49,326 bases of DNA from Flavobacterium sp. UBA7665 (lineage in GTDB: Bacteria; Bacteroidota; Bacteroidia; Flavobacteriales; Flavobacteriaceae): the NCBI GenBank assembly GCA_002483285.1, contig DLHP01000011.1:67092-116417 (forward strand), given 5' to 3'. Shown here in pieces: positions 16,514 through 25,321 of the stretch; position 1 is the first letter of the stretch, and every line of letters begins with the position of its first letter. A program made the position numbers and the translations under genes. The notes beneath the pieces were generated by a model. It was not told where the DNA came from and searched no databases. It saw only the letters and a list, made by a program, of their open reading frames with translations.

Positions 16514-18252
16514 GCAAAATCACCGCAGCAACGGCCAAAGTAGACATCGATGCGAACACCAAATTAAATACTTTATCGTTAGAAAACTTAGGTGTAGCTG
16601 TTGGTACTAAAAACGGAATCTCGAACTCGGTACTCGCTTCGGCCAGCAATAACGCCTCTAGTGGTATCTTAAATGCGATGTCTGGATTGGCAGTGAACAA
16701 ATATGGAGTCAATAACGGATTTGTCACAAATAATTTTGGAGCCAACATTGCTGAAACCGGAGTCAACAACAATTTCTTGTCCGAAGGTAATGTGAGTGCG
16801 ATAGGTGTCAACAACAATTTCGCCCCGATTTCAATCAACAACAGCGTCTTTACCGGATTCAAAAACAGCTTGTCGAGCAACAACAGCACCAACCAATTTG
16901 TGGGTTTGGCAAACTACATTTCCAATGCAACCAACAACCAGCAATATGGTGTGCTTAACGCGTTCTCCGGTGGCGGAAACGGCGTGAGGTATGGCATCAG
17001 GAATGACCTCAGCGGAAACCCGACCGGCGATATCCACGGCGTTTATACCGACATCACTTCGGTGGGAATCGGAAACAAATACGGCGAATGGATTACTATA
17101 GCCAACACCGCGCCCGGAACGCACTACGGCATTTACGCCGATGTCACCAAAGCCAACAGTTACGCGGGTTATTTCTTGGGCAAAGTATCTGTCGGAACCA
17201 CAATTGCAGACAACTATACACTACCTGCCTCAAGAGGAACCGCCAACCAAATCATGCAAACCGACGGCTTGGGGAATGCTTCCTGGGCAAGCGACAATCG
17301 TTGGGGACTTACCGGGAACGCGGGAACCATTTCGGGCACCAGTTTCATCGGGACCACCGATGCGCAGGATTTGAATTTTCGGGTGAACAATGTGGTTAAA
17401 ATCAGGCTTACCCAAAAAGGCCAATTGTCTTTTGTGAATTCGGGAGGATCTGTTTTTGTGGGCATCAACGCCGGTGACAGCGACGATTTGACCAGCAACC
17501 AAAACACTTTCGTAGGCGCGACGAGCGGGCAATTAACCGACACCGGAAACCTCAACACCGCCATTGGCCACGCCTCGCTCAATATCAATACATCGGGACA
17601 AGGCAACAGCGGATTGGGCAAAAGTTCGCTGCTCACCAATACCATTGGGAGCAACAATACCGGTCTGGGCCGATTGGCCGATGTGGGCGCGTTTGGTTTG
17701 AACAATGCCACAGCAATAGGGTTCAATGCTACCGTTTCGGTTTCAGACAAAGTGCGTTTGGGAAATGCTGCGGTTACCGTAATTGAAGGACAGGTTCCGT
17801 ACACCAATCCGTCGGATGCGCGCTTTAAATTCAATGTACAGGACAATGTGCCCGGTTTGGATTTCATCGCAAAACTCAAACCCGTCACCTATAATTTCGA
17901 CACCAAAAAATTCAATGACCACGTCAATAAAAACCGCAACAAAAGTGAAGTCGTCACAGAAGATTTTACTCCATCAACCGCCATTGTCCGCACCGGATTC
18001 CTGGCGCAGGACGTAGAAAAAATCTGCAAGGATTTGGGCTATACTTTTGATGGATTGCACATTCCCGACGCTTCCAATCCTACCGACAATTATGGTATCG
18101 CCTACAGCCAATTCATCATGCCGATTGTCAAGGCAGTCCAACAACAACAAGCCATTATCGAAAACCAAAAAACAGCACTCGACCAATTGAAATCCGAGCT
18201 CGAAAAATACAAACACCTCGAAGATCGCATTAAAGCTTTGGAAGCGCGATAA
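16378..18252 (+). CDS. Tail-fibre-like protein with S74 chaperone domain, C-terminal part
   Basis: C-terminal part of the gene begun at 14768. The open frame actually starts at 16339 and the first ATG is an internal Met of the repeat (QIMQTDG), so this is not a real start. It holds a complete third module, the long YGxYN-type repeat region, a FVGxxSG.LNTAIG head-like repeat region (about 17440-17740), and a C-terminal Peptidase_S74 / intramolecular chaperone domain starting at NPSDARFKFNV, with FLAQDVEKICKDLGY and a final coiled coil (YSQFIMPIVKAVQQQQ onward). S74 domains trimerise and often cleave themselves from fibre proteins; the catalytic residues were not verified here. Confidence 0.8.
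   Translation: MQTDGVGNVSWTNAPTSDADWFEVGGTTPANTITDNIYTSGDVSIGKITAATAKVDIDANTKLNTLSLENLGVAVGTKNGISNSVLASASNNASSGILNAMSGLAVNKYGVNNGFVTNNFGANIAETGVNNNFLSEGNVSAIGVNNNFAPISINNSVFTGFKNSLSSNNSTNQFVGLANYISNATNNQQYGVLNAFSGGGNGVRYGIRNDLSGNPTGDIHGVYTDITSVGIGNKYGEWITIANTAPGTHYGIYADVTKANSYAGYFLGKVSVGTTIADNYTLPASRGTANQIMQTDGLGNASWASDNRWGLTGNAGTISGTSFIGTTDAQDLNFRVNNVVKIRLTQKGQLSFVNSGGSVFVGINAGDSDDLTSNQNTFVGATSGQLTDTGNLNTAIGHASLNINTSGQGNSGLGKSSLLTNTIGSNNTGLGRLADVGAFGLNNATAIGFNATVSVSDKVRLGNAAVTVIEGQVPYTNPSDARFKFNVQDNVPGLDFIAKLKPVTYNFDTKKFNDHVNKNRNKSEVVTEDFTPSTAIVRTGFLAQDVEKICKDLGYTFDGLHIPDASNPTDNYGIAYSQFIMPIVKAVQQQQAIIENQKTALDQLKSELEKYKHLEDRIKALEAR
16429..16540 (+). repeat. Internal module repeat, copy 2
   Basis: Near-identical DNA to 15851-15960, starting GATGCCGATTGGTT. 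It lies just downstream of the point where the reading frame is lost. Confidence 0.85.
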
Positions 18253-18295
18253 TCACAAATTCGAGCTTTAACAAAACGAAAATACAAGCATCGGC

Positions 18296-18324
18296 TTGGT
18301 TTATCTTTAAGTTTATTACTTTTG
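18296..18324 (+). promoter_or_regulatory. Promoter of polA
   Basis: TTG at 18296-18298, an 18-base spacer and TACTTTTG at 18317-18324, a perfect TAnnTTTG box. Transcription would begin about 18330, only some ten bases before the ATG at 18340. The in-frame TTG codon at 18322 lies inside this box, which argues against it as the start. Confidence 0.7.
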
Positions 18325-18339
18325 GAAAAACTAAAACCG

Positions 18340-21168
18340 ATGTCACAAAAACGCCTTTTCCTGCTCGATGCTTACGCGCTCATTTTTCGTGGTTACTATG
18401 CCTTTATCAAAAATCCGCGAATCAATTCTAAAGGCATGGACACCTCGGCCATCTTTGGTTTCATGAACTCGTTGTTCGATGTCATCAAGCGCGAAAAACC
18501 AGACCACCTTGCCGTAGCTTTCGACAAAGAAGGCAGTGCCGTGCGCACCCAAATGTTCCCCAATTACAAAGCCAACCGCGATGAAACGCCCGAAGCCATC
18601 CGCATCGCGGTACCTTACATCCAGGAAATCCTAAAAGCGATGCACATTCCCGTGGTGGAACTCGCCGGTTGCGAAGCCGATGACCTTATCGGTACCATCG
18701 CCAAACAGGCCGAAAAGCAAAATTACCAGGTGTTCATGGTTACGCCAGATAAGGATTTTGCCCAACTCGTTTCAGAAAATATTTTCATCTACAAACCCGC
18801 GCGTCTGGGTAACGGCATCGAAATCTGGGGCATTCCCGAAGTGTTGGAACGCTTTGAGATTGAACGTCCAGAGCAAGTCATCGATTTCCTTGGCATGATG
18901 GGCGACGCCGTAGACAATATTCCGGGACTTCCTGGCGTAGGCGAAGTCACCGCCAAGAAACTGCTCAAGGAATTCGGCTCGATGGAAAACCTGCTCGAAA
19001 ACACCGACCAGCTCAAAGGCAAAATGAAGGAAAACATCGAGAACAACAAAGCGCTCGGTATGCTCTCCAAACAACTCGCCACCATTTTGTGCGACTGCGA
19101 CGTGACCTTTAACGAAGACGATTACGAACTCACCAAACCCGATATTGAAAAAGTCGAAGTGCTGTTCCACGAACTCGAATTCAGGCGGATGGCCGAAAAC
19201 TTCCACAACCTTTTTGATAGCCCAAGGAAAGATTTCAGTTCTGTTGAGACCCAAGGATTGTCACCCACCAAAACCATCGTCAAAAACGAGCAGCAATTTG
19301 ATTTGTTCGCGACCGAATCCGAAGATGGCGCACCAACGGCCAACCAGTTTTATAAAACACTCGACAATACCGACCACGTCTACCAATCGGTCGAAGGCGA
19401 TTTTGCCATTAAATTGCTGTTGCAAAACCTACTCAAACAAACCTCAGTGAGTTTTGACACCGAAACCACCGGAATTGACCCACTCACGGCAGAACTTGTC
19501 GGGCTGTCGTTTTCCTGGGAAGCTGGTAAAGGTTTTTACGTTCCCGTTCCCGCCGACCGCGAAGGCACACAAGCCATTTTAGATAAATTCCTGCCTTTCT
19601 TTGAATCCGAAACCATAGAAAAAGTTGGGCAGAATTTAAAATACGACCTCAAAGTACTCGCCAATTACGGCATTTCGGTCAAAGGTGTTTTGTTCGACAC
19701 CATGATTGCGCACTACCTCATCAATCCCGACATGCGTCACAATATGGACATACTGTCGGAGACTTATTTGCAATATTCGCCCAAATCCATCGAGGACTTG
19801 ATTGGGAAAAAAGGCAAGAACCAGAAAACGATGCGCGACGTGCCGCTCGAAGACATCAAGGAATACGCCGCCGAAGATGCCGACGTAACGTTCCAGCTCA
19901 AACAACATTTTGCGCCCATACTCGAGCAAACCGCCACCAAAAAGTTATTCGAGGAAATAGAAATCCCGCTCGTTGCGGTCCTGGCCGACATGGAACGCGA
20001 AGGCATCAACCTCGATGTGCCGTTCCTCAAACAGATGACAGGTGAACTTGACATTGAAATCAAATCGCTAGAAGCGAAAATCTACGAAACCGCCGGGGAG
20101 AAATTCAACCTCGCGTCGCCCAAACAACTCGGCGATATTTTGTTCGATAAGATGAAAATCGGCGGTGCCAAACAAAAGAAAACCAAAACCGGACAATATG
20201 CCACTGGCGAAGAAGTGTTGTCATACCTGGCCTTGCAAAGCCCATTTGTACAAGACATCCTCGACTGGCGCCAACTCGTCAAACTGCAAAGCACTTATGT
20301 GACCGCGCTGCCCGAACAGGTATCCCCAAAAACAGGCCGCGTGCACACCGATTATATGCAAACCGTTGCGGCAACCGGCCGACTCAGCTCGAACAACCCG
20401 AATTTACAGAACATCCCAATCCGTACCGAACGCGGTCGCCAAATCCGCAAAGCATTCATTGCACGCGACGAAAACCACACTTTGGTTTCTGCCGATTACT
20501 CGCAAATTGAATTGCGCATCATCGCGGCACTCAGCGGCGAGGAAAACATGATCAAGGCGTTCCGGGAAAAAGAAGACATCCACAAATCGACGGCCTCAAA
20601 AGTATTCAATGTGTCTTTAGAAGAAGTCACGCGCGAACACCGCAGCCACGCCAAAACCGTAAACTTCGGGATCATCTACGGCGTTTCGGCTTTTGGATTG
20701 AGCAATCAGACGTCGCTTTCTCGAAGTGAATCCAAAGACCTCATCGACGCCTATTACAACACCTACCCGAAATTGCGCGCCTACATGAATGACCAGGTAG
20801 AATTTGCGCGCGAGAAAGGATACGTGCAAACCGTTTTGGGACGCCGCCGTTATTTAAAGGACATCAATTCGGCCAATGCCGTGGTTCGAGGCGCTGCCGA
20901 ACGAAATGCCGTAAACGCCCCGATTCAGGGAAGCGCCGCCGACATCATCAAGATTGCGATGATCAACATACATAAAAAACTGACTTCAGAAAATTGGAAG
21001 AGTAAAATGTTGTTGCAGGTGCATGATGAACTCGTGTTCGACGTGCACAATTCTGAACTCGAAGCCATCCAGCCGATGATCAAATTCGAAATGGAAAACG
21101 CCTACCAAATGGCCGTTCCGCTAGATGTAGAACTCGGTTTTGGGAAAGACTGGCTCGAAGCGCACTAA
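18340..21168 (+). CDS. polA: DNA polymerase I
   Basis: Repair and Okazaki-fragment polymerase, 942 residues from the chosen ATG. The 5'-3' exonuclease domain begins MSQKRLFLLDAYALIFRGYY, with GMMGDAVDNIPGLPGVG as its helix-hairpin-helix part. The 3'-5' exonuclease domain keeps the SFDTETTG motif and later acidic residues (DTMIAHYL, EYAAEDAD), so proofreading is probably active. The polymerase domain has motif A (ADYSQIELRI), motif B (HAKTVNFGIIYG) and motif C (QVHDELVFDV). A frame extension to TTG at 18322 would add six residues but lies in the promoter. The gene ends directly against the convergent receiver gene. Confidence 0.97.
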   Translation: MSQKRLFLLDAYALIFRGYYAFIKNPRINSKGMDTSAIFGFMNSLFDVIKREKPDHLAVAFDKEGSAVRTQMFPNYKANRDETPEAIRIAVPYIQEILKAMHIPVVELAGCEADDLIGTIAKQAEKQNYQVFMVTPDKDFAQLVSENIFIYKPARLGNGIEIWGIPEVLERFEIERPEQVIDFLGMMGDAVDNIPGLPGVGEVTAKKLLKEFGSMENLLENTDQLKGKMKENIENNKALGMLSKQLATILCDCDVTFNEDDYELTKPDIEKVEVLFHELEFRRMAENFHNLFDSPRKDFSSVETQGLSPTKTIVKNEQQFDLFATESEDGAPTANQFYKTLDNTDHVYQSVEGDFAIKLLLQNLLKQTSVSFDTETTGIDPLTAELVGLSFSWEAGKGFYVPVPADREGTQAILDKFLPFFESETIEKVGQNLKYDLKVLANYGISVKGVLFDTMIAHYLINPDMRHNMDILSETYLQYSPKSIEDLIGKKGKNQKTMRDVPLEDIKEYAAEDADVTFQLKQHFAPILEQTATKKLFEEIEIPLVAVLADMEREGINLDVPFLKQMTGELDIEIKSLEAKIYETAGEKFNLASPKQLGDILFDKMKIGGAKQKKTKTGQYATGEEVLSYLALQSPFVQDILDWRQLVKLQSTYVTALPEQVSPKTGRVHTDYMQTVAATGRLSSNNPNLQNIPIRTERGRQIRKAFIARDENHTLVSADYSQIELRIIAALSGEENMIKAFREKEDIHKSTASKVFNVSLEEVTREHRSHAKTVNFGIIYGVSAFGLSNQTSLSRSESKDLIDAYYNTYPKLRAYMNDQVEFAREKGYVQTVLGRRRYLKDINSANAVVRGAAERNAVNAPIQGSAADIIKIAMINIHKKLTSENWKSKMLLQVHDELVFDVHNSELEAIQPMIKFEMENAYQMAVPLDVELGFGKDWLEAH

Positions 21169-21570
21169 TCAGGCCTCCAGAATCTGCAGGATTTTTTCAG
21201 GAATTTTATAGAATTCGTCGAGGTCAGCGGGCTTGATTAGATATCCTTTGGTGCCCAAAACTTTGCATTGCGCCTCGTAAATAGGGTTGATGGCTGTCGA
21301 ATAGACAAAAGCGGGAATCTCGCGCAACGTCTCATGGGTATTGATTTCAAACAACGCCTCCATGCCATTAACGATTGGCATGTTAATGTCTGTGAGGATG
21401 ACATCCGGTTTCTCGGGGTTGTTTTTGAGCGACTCCAAAAGCGCCTTGCCATTGTCTACTATTTCAATCTTGGCAAACGCGGGATGCGCTTCGAAACTTT
21501 GCAAAATAATTTCGGCGTCATCCATATCGTCTTCGGCGATAAGAATGTAAAGATTCTTGAATGTTGGCAT
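21169..21570 (-). CDS. Stand-alone response regulator (receiver only) of the kai operon
   Basis: Single receiver domain of 133 residues with acidic residues E13-D14-D15, phospho-acceptor D61 (VILTDINMP) and Lys113 (YLIKPAD). There is no output domain, so it must act by protein contact or as a phosphate sink. It is the last gene of kaiC-kaiB-kaiB-kinase-receiver, one base after the kinase stop, and the natural partner of that kinase. It ends flush with polA on the opposite strand, with no terminator between them. Confidence 0.92.
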   Translation of the reverse strand: MPTFKNLYILIAEDDMDDAEIILQSFEAHPAFAKIEIVDNGKALLESLKNNPEKPDVILTDINMPIVNGMEALFEINTHETLREIPAFVYSTAINPIYEAQCKVLGTKGYLIKPADLDEFYKIPEKILQILEA

Positions 21571-21571
21571 A

Positions 21572-22837
21572 TTACTTCGTTATCGGAAAGTACAGGCTAA
21601 AAGTGCTGCCTTCATTGATTGCACTTTCTACTTCTATCTTTCCGTGGTGGTTCTCCATAATCTTCTTGCAGATGGCGAGTCCTATACCGTTCCCGGAATA
21701 TTCATTCCTCAAATGCAAGCGTTGAAAGATAGTAAAAATTTTGTTAAGGTGTGAAGGCTCCATGCCGATTCCGTTGTCCTTTAAGGTAATCTTATGCCAT
21801 TCGCGAATTTCAGAAACCCTATCCTCATTGGGCACCGTTTCTGAAGTGATTGTGATTGTGGGCGATACATTTTCCCTACTGTACTTGATGGCATTCGATA
21901 TCAGGTTCGCAAACAATTGCCGCATCTGCACTTTAGATGCATTGATAATCGGAAGTTGCCCCGCTTTGATTTCGGCCTCGTACTCCGCGATCGTGATTTC
22001 AAGGTCGTCGGTCACTTCCTGCACTACTTTGCGCAACGCTATCGGCGCATTGTTTTGATCAACTGTGGCGCTGAAAGCGTATTTTACCAAATCGTCCACG
22101 AGCGAATTCAATCGCAGCGCCGAGACATTGATTACCTTTAGGTTCCTGATTTCTCCATCGGTAAACAATTCGGTGCGCGCGTTGCCCAAATGCGCCGTAT
22201 AAGTCAGGATTTTTCGCAATGGCTCCTTGATATCATGCGATACCACATGGATGAATTGCTCGAGGTTGGCATTGGTTAAATGCAACTCATTCACCTTCAT
22301 TTCGAGCTTGTTTTGGTATTGCACAAGCGCTTCCTCGTGTTTTATTTTTTCGGTCAAATCGGTAATAACCACGCCTATTGCGGGTACATTCGGATGCAAA
22401 TCGGTAAGGCTAATGTAGGCGTAAATTTTGCGGTTTGAACCGTTGAAAACTGCTTCTCCTTTGCTTGTACCCGAAACGAGTGCGGTCTGGAGCGCTTGCA
22501 ATTCTGCCGGATTGTCCATGTACGACTGTAGGTAATTGCCCGTAATTTTACTCGCTGCGACGCCAATCAATTTCGAGAAGTAATCGTTGCAATACAAAAT
22601 CAAACCATCTTCTGAAATACTGAGTGCACCTTCACCGAACTTTTCAATCAACACGCGATACGTATAATCGGCACTTTCTATCGAGTAGATTTGCGGTTGC
22701 CCGTCTTTTTGTAGGACGAGTGCATCCACTTCGCCTTCGCGGATCGCATCAATAATGCTATTGGCGTCCTCGAGCTGTACTTTCAGCGACTCTATCTCTG
22801 ACTGGAGTGATTCAATATTTTGGGGATTCTGTGTCAA
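21572..22837 (-). CDS. PAS-domain sensor histidine kinase of the kai operon
   Basis: Soluble histidine kinase of 421 residues. An N-terminal coiled coil (about 8-28) leads into the IIDAIREGEVDALVL segment (about 28-42), typical of PAS kinases of this class. Then come a PAS domain (about 55-165), a HisKA box with FIHVVSHDIKEPLRK (His201) and an HATPase domain with NLISNAIKYS, DNGIGM and GNGIGLAI. There is no membrane helix, so it senses an internal signal or the KaiC/KaiB state. It begins with TTG three bases after the upstream kaiB stop, so translation is probably coupled. By position it is the output or input kinase of the Kai module. Confidence 0.9.
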   Translation of the reverse strand: MTQNPQNIESLQSEIESLKVQLEDANSIIDAIREGEVDALVLQKDGQPQIYSIESADYTYRVLIEKFGEGALSISEDGLILYCNDYFSKLIGVAASKITGNYLQSYMDNPAELQALQTALVSGTSKGEAVFNGSNRKIYAYISLTDLHPNVPAIGVVITDLTEKIKHEEALVQYQNKLEMKVNELHLTNANLEQFIHVVSHDIKEPLRKILTYTAHLGNARTELFTDGEIRNLKVINVSALRLNSLVDDLVKYAFSATVDQNNAPIALRKVVQEVTDDLEITIAEYEAEIKAGQLPIINASKVQMRQLFANLISNAIKYSRENVSPTITITSETVPNEDRVSEIREWHKITLKDNGIGMEPSHLNKIFTIFQRLHLRNEYSGNGIGLAICKKIMENHHGKIEVESAINEGSTFSLYFPITK

Positions 22838-22840
22838 AAC

Positions 22841-23143
22841 TTACATTTCAAGGTCAAGGATTTGTAATATCTTTTGTGTATCAGACAGGTCACCCAGAAT
22901 GATGCGCCTGGGCAACGGCTGTGTCCTGATTAATGTGGGTATGGCTATAATCTGGTAATCGACAGCCATCTGCCGGTCGCGACTAATGTCTACGATCTGC
23001 AGTTCGTAACGATTGGCCAAATAGGTGTCGCATAACTTCCGGATGTTTTCAATTGCGTGGCCGGATTTGTACGACATGCCAGAAACAAACAATATAAATT
23101 TTTGCGTCCCGGAACTGCTGTGGCTATCGGTTGCTGGTTCCAA
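22841..23143 (-). CDS. kaiB: KaiB-family protein, copy nearer the kinase
   Basis: Thioredoxin-like clock protein that in cyanobacteria binds phosphorylated KaiC. It has 100 residues. After a polar N-terminal extension of about 14 residues come KFILFVSGMSYKSGHAI, the ELQIVDIS strand and the family signature IPTLIRTQPLPRRIILGDLS. The start is TTG, five bases after the stop of the other kaiB. The protein is clearly KaiB-type but differs strongly from its neighbour, so this is an old duplication or two specialised forms. Whether it switches fold cannot be told from sequence alone. Confidence 0.9.
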   Translation of the reverse strand: MEPATDSHSSSGTQKFILFVSGMSYKSGHAIENIRKLCDTYLANRYELQIVDISRDRQMAVDYQIIAIPTLIRTQPLPRRIILGDLSDTQKILQILDLEM

Positions 23144-23148
23144 TGGAT

Positions 23149-23436
23149 TTATTTTAAAGGTTTAATATTGAGGCCAACCAAAACGCGCTCTTCGTTAGAG
23201 AGATCGCCGATGATTTTCCGTATCGGCTCAGGGACTTTTCGCACCAAAGTAGGCACTGCCAAGATCTGGTCGCCTTCTGCGAGCTGCGGATTGACGAGCA
23301 AATCAATAATCTCAATAGTGTAAATGCCTTTGAGGTGCTCTTCAGCGTACTTCTTGATGTTGCTGAAAGCCTTAATCGATTTGGGCGTTTGTCCTGCGAT
23401 ATACAACATCAAATGCCATTCAGCTTCTTTCTTCAT
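23149..23436 (-). CDS. kaiB: KaiB-family protein, copy nearer kaiC
   Basis: A 95-residue KaiB with no extension: HLMLYIAGQTPKSIKAF, YTIEIIDLLVNPQLAEGD and the signature AVPTLVRKVPEPIRKIIGDLS, closer to the cyanobacterial pattern than the second copy. Its ATG overlaps the kaiC stop by four bases (ATGA), so the two are translationally coupled. It is the more likely partner of this KaiC; binding is inferred from the family. Confidence 0.93.
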   Translation of the reverse strand: MKKEAEWHLMLYIAGQTPKSIKAFSNIKKYAEEHLKGIYTIEIIDLLVNPQLAEGDQILAVPTLVRKVPEPIRKIIGDLSNEERVLVGLNIKPLK

Positions 23437-25169
23437 TTTTTCCGGGGATTATTTTCGGCGGTAATGTGCTCTTGTAGTTCTTCGGTTTGCCTGAGCAGGC
23501 CAAGTTCGTCCTGTACCGATTCGAATTCGTTCTTAAGCGCCTCAATGTTGGCTTCGAGTGTACGGCGCTTCCTCGCAATTTCCCTATCCTTACGCTCTAT
23601 TTCACTTTGCCTGCGGATTTTTGAAACCTTGCGTTTGATCTCATGTGCGCGCCGTGCCGTGCCCGTCAGGATGCCCTTCGGGCCAAATTCCACATCGAGC
23701 AATTGCACACCTTTACTGGTAATAACAAATTCCCTAACCTGGTTGGAATGTCCCATACCGCGCGACTTGATGATGAAAATGCCGCGGTTCCGCTCGCCTA
23801 CGCCTTCCATATCGCGTACGGAAACCCAGCTATCGATTAGCGAGGAGACCGAATCTTCGGCCAGATCAGGACGCGCATCATCGTGTTGTTTACTCAGTGA
23901 GGTGAATAATGCCGTAATGTTATTGAGTTTGAGCATGTCTATAAGTCGAACGAGCATAGACCGTACTTCAAATTCGCTACCCACATTAATCAGGTTGCTT
24001 ATCGGGTCAATGATCACCGACGATGGCTTGAATTCTCGAATCATTTTACGCAACGTGAGCAAATGCAGTTCAAGCCCATTAAGTGATGGCCGCGCCGAAT
24101 GGATTTGCAAATAACCTTTTTTCAAATACGGTTCCAGGTCAATGCCAATCGATCTCATGTTCCGGATGAGTTGCTGTGGCGATTCCTCAAAGGCAAAATA
24201 CACCGTCCGCTCCTTGCGTTTACACTGTTCGAGCGCAAAATAAGCGGCAATCGTCGTCTTTGCGGTGCCGGCAGTTCCCGAAACCAGGATGTTGCTGCCG
24301 CGGTAAAAACCCCGCTTTTCAAACATATCGTCAAATCCGGGAACGCCGGTCGATACAATGTCCGAAGAAACCTCATTGTTGAGTTTGAGTGAGGTAATGG
24401 GCAAAACAGAAATACCATCCTCGTCAATCAGGAACGGATATTCATTGGTGCCATGCGTGGAGCCACGGTATTTGACGATGCGCAAACGCCTGATCGACAC
24501 CTGCTCAATGACGCGGTGATCGAGCACAATCACGCAATCAGACACGTATTCTTCTAGTCCTTGCCTTGTCAGCGTAGACTCGCCACGCTCACCGGTAATG
24601 ATGGCTGTTACGCCTTTTTCCTTGAGCCAATGAAACAACCTGCGCAACTCGGCACGCAGGATGCCTTGGTTGTCAAGCCCTGAAAAAAGCGATTCTATCG
24701 TATCGAGCACCACGCGTTTGGCCTTTACCGTGTCGATGGCATGACCTAGACGTACAAACAAACCTTCAAGATCATACTCGCCCGCTTCTTCAATTTCAGA
24801 ACGCTCGACGCGCACGTAATCGACGATCATCTTTTTGTCTGACTTGAGCTTTTCGATGTCAAACCCCAACGATTTCACATTGAGCGTTAAATCTTTGGAT
24901 GGCTCCTCAAAGGACATAAATACGCCCGGTTCATTGTACTGGGTAATTCCTTTGATGAGAAATTGCATTGAAAGCAGCGTTTTGCCGCAGCCTGCGCCGC
25001 CGCATATTAAGGTAGGCCTGCCTTTGGGGAAGCCGCCTTCGGTAATTTCGTCAAGCCCTTCAACGCCGGTTGGTGTTTTGGGAAAGCTGAAATTTCCGGT
25101 TTTCGGTGGGATGTTTTTTCCTTTTTGCACGTTTGGTTCATTTTTGAATAAACTCAAATTTAACAACAA
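23433..25169 (-). CDS. kaiC: KaiC-family double-RecA clock ATPase
   Basis: A 578-residue KaiC with both RecA-like halves. CI (about 30-265) has Walker A GGAGCGKT (57-64) and the FEE catalytic pair (87-89). CII (about 270-505) has Walker A GTAGTAKT (298-305) and FEE (327-329). In CII the phosphorylation site of cyanobacterial KaiC (Ser431-Thr432) aligns with Ser442-Ser443, and the upstream Thr426 position is Ala. After CII comes a strongly charged coiled coil of about 70 residues (505-575) instead of the short KaiA-binding tail. No kaiA gene is present here. The start is a TTG at 25169; a GTG 13 codons further in is possible and no ATG fits. It is the first gene of the operon. Clock or timer activity is inference. 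Confidence 0.93.
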   Translation of the reverse strand: MLLNLSLFKNEPNVQKGKNIPPKTGNFSFPKTPTGVEGLDEITEGGFPKGRPTLICGGAGCGKTLLSMQFLIKGITQYNEPGVFMSFEEPSKDLTLNVKSLGFDIEKLKSDKKMIVDYVRVERSEIEEAGEYDLEGLFVRLGHAIDTVKAKRVVLDTIESLFSGLDNQGILRAELRRLFHWLKEKGVTAIITGERGESTLTRQGLEEYVSDCVIVLDHRVIEQVSIRRLRIVKYRGSTHGTNEYPFLIDEDGISVLPITSLKLNNEVSSDIVSTGVPGFDDMFEKRGFYRGSNILVSGTAGTAKTTIAAYFALEQCKRKERTVYFAFEESPQQLIRNMRSIGIDLEPYLKKGYLQIHSARPSLNGLELHLLTLRKMIREFKPSSVIIDPISNLINVGSEFEVRSMLVRLIDMLKLNNITALFTSLSKQHDDARPDLAEDSVSSLIDSWVSVRDMEGVGERNRGIFIIKSRGMGHSNQVREFVITSKGVQLLDVEFGPKGILTGTARRAHEIKRKVSKIRRQSEIERKDREIARKRRTLEANIEALKNEFESVQDELGLLRQTEELQEHITAENNPRKK

Positions 25170-25321
25170 AAGATTTTTGGATTTGTTAAAGAAAAGCTAT
25201 TCAGGTAATTTCATAATTTTCAATAGAAATTTTGTTAAACATGCTGATTTGTAGCGATTCGCCATTTTCTGGAAAAAAAAATAATTGTACATTTATGCAA
25301 ACAATTCTAAACAAGTCATTT

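Noticed and set aside
17440..17740. Repeats in the fibre-like gene considered as a CRISPR or prophage tail gene
   Set aside because: The repeats are coding, variable and Gly/Asn/Thr-rich; there are no phage genes nearby and the protein has its own signal peptide.
14768..18252. Programmed ribosomal frameshift between the two fibre-like ORFs
   Set aside because: No slippery sequence or pseudoknot is evident and repeat content is missing at the junction, which points to deletion or assembly collapse.
23335..24114. 259-codon plus-strand frame inside kaiC
   Set aside because: Ser/Leu/Arg-rich antisense shadow of the kaiC coding strand, with no recognisable domain.
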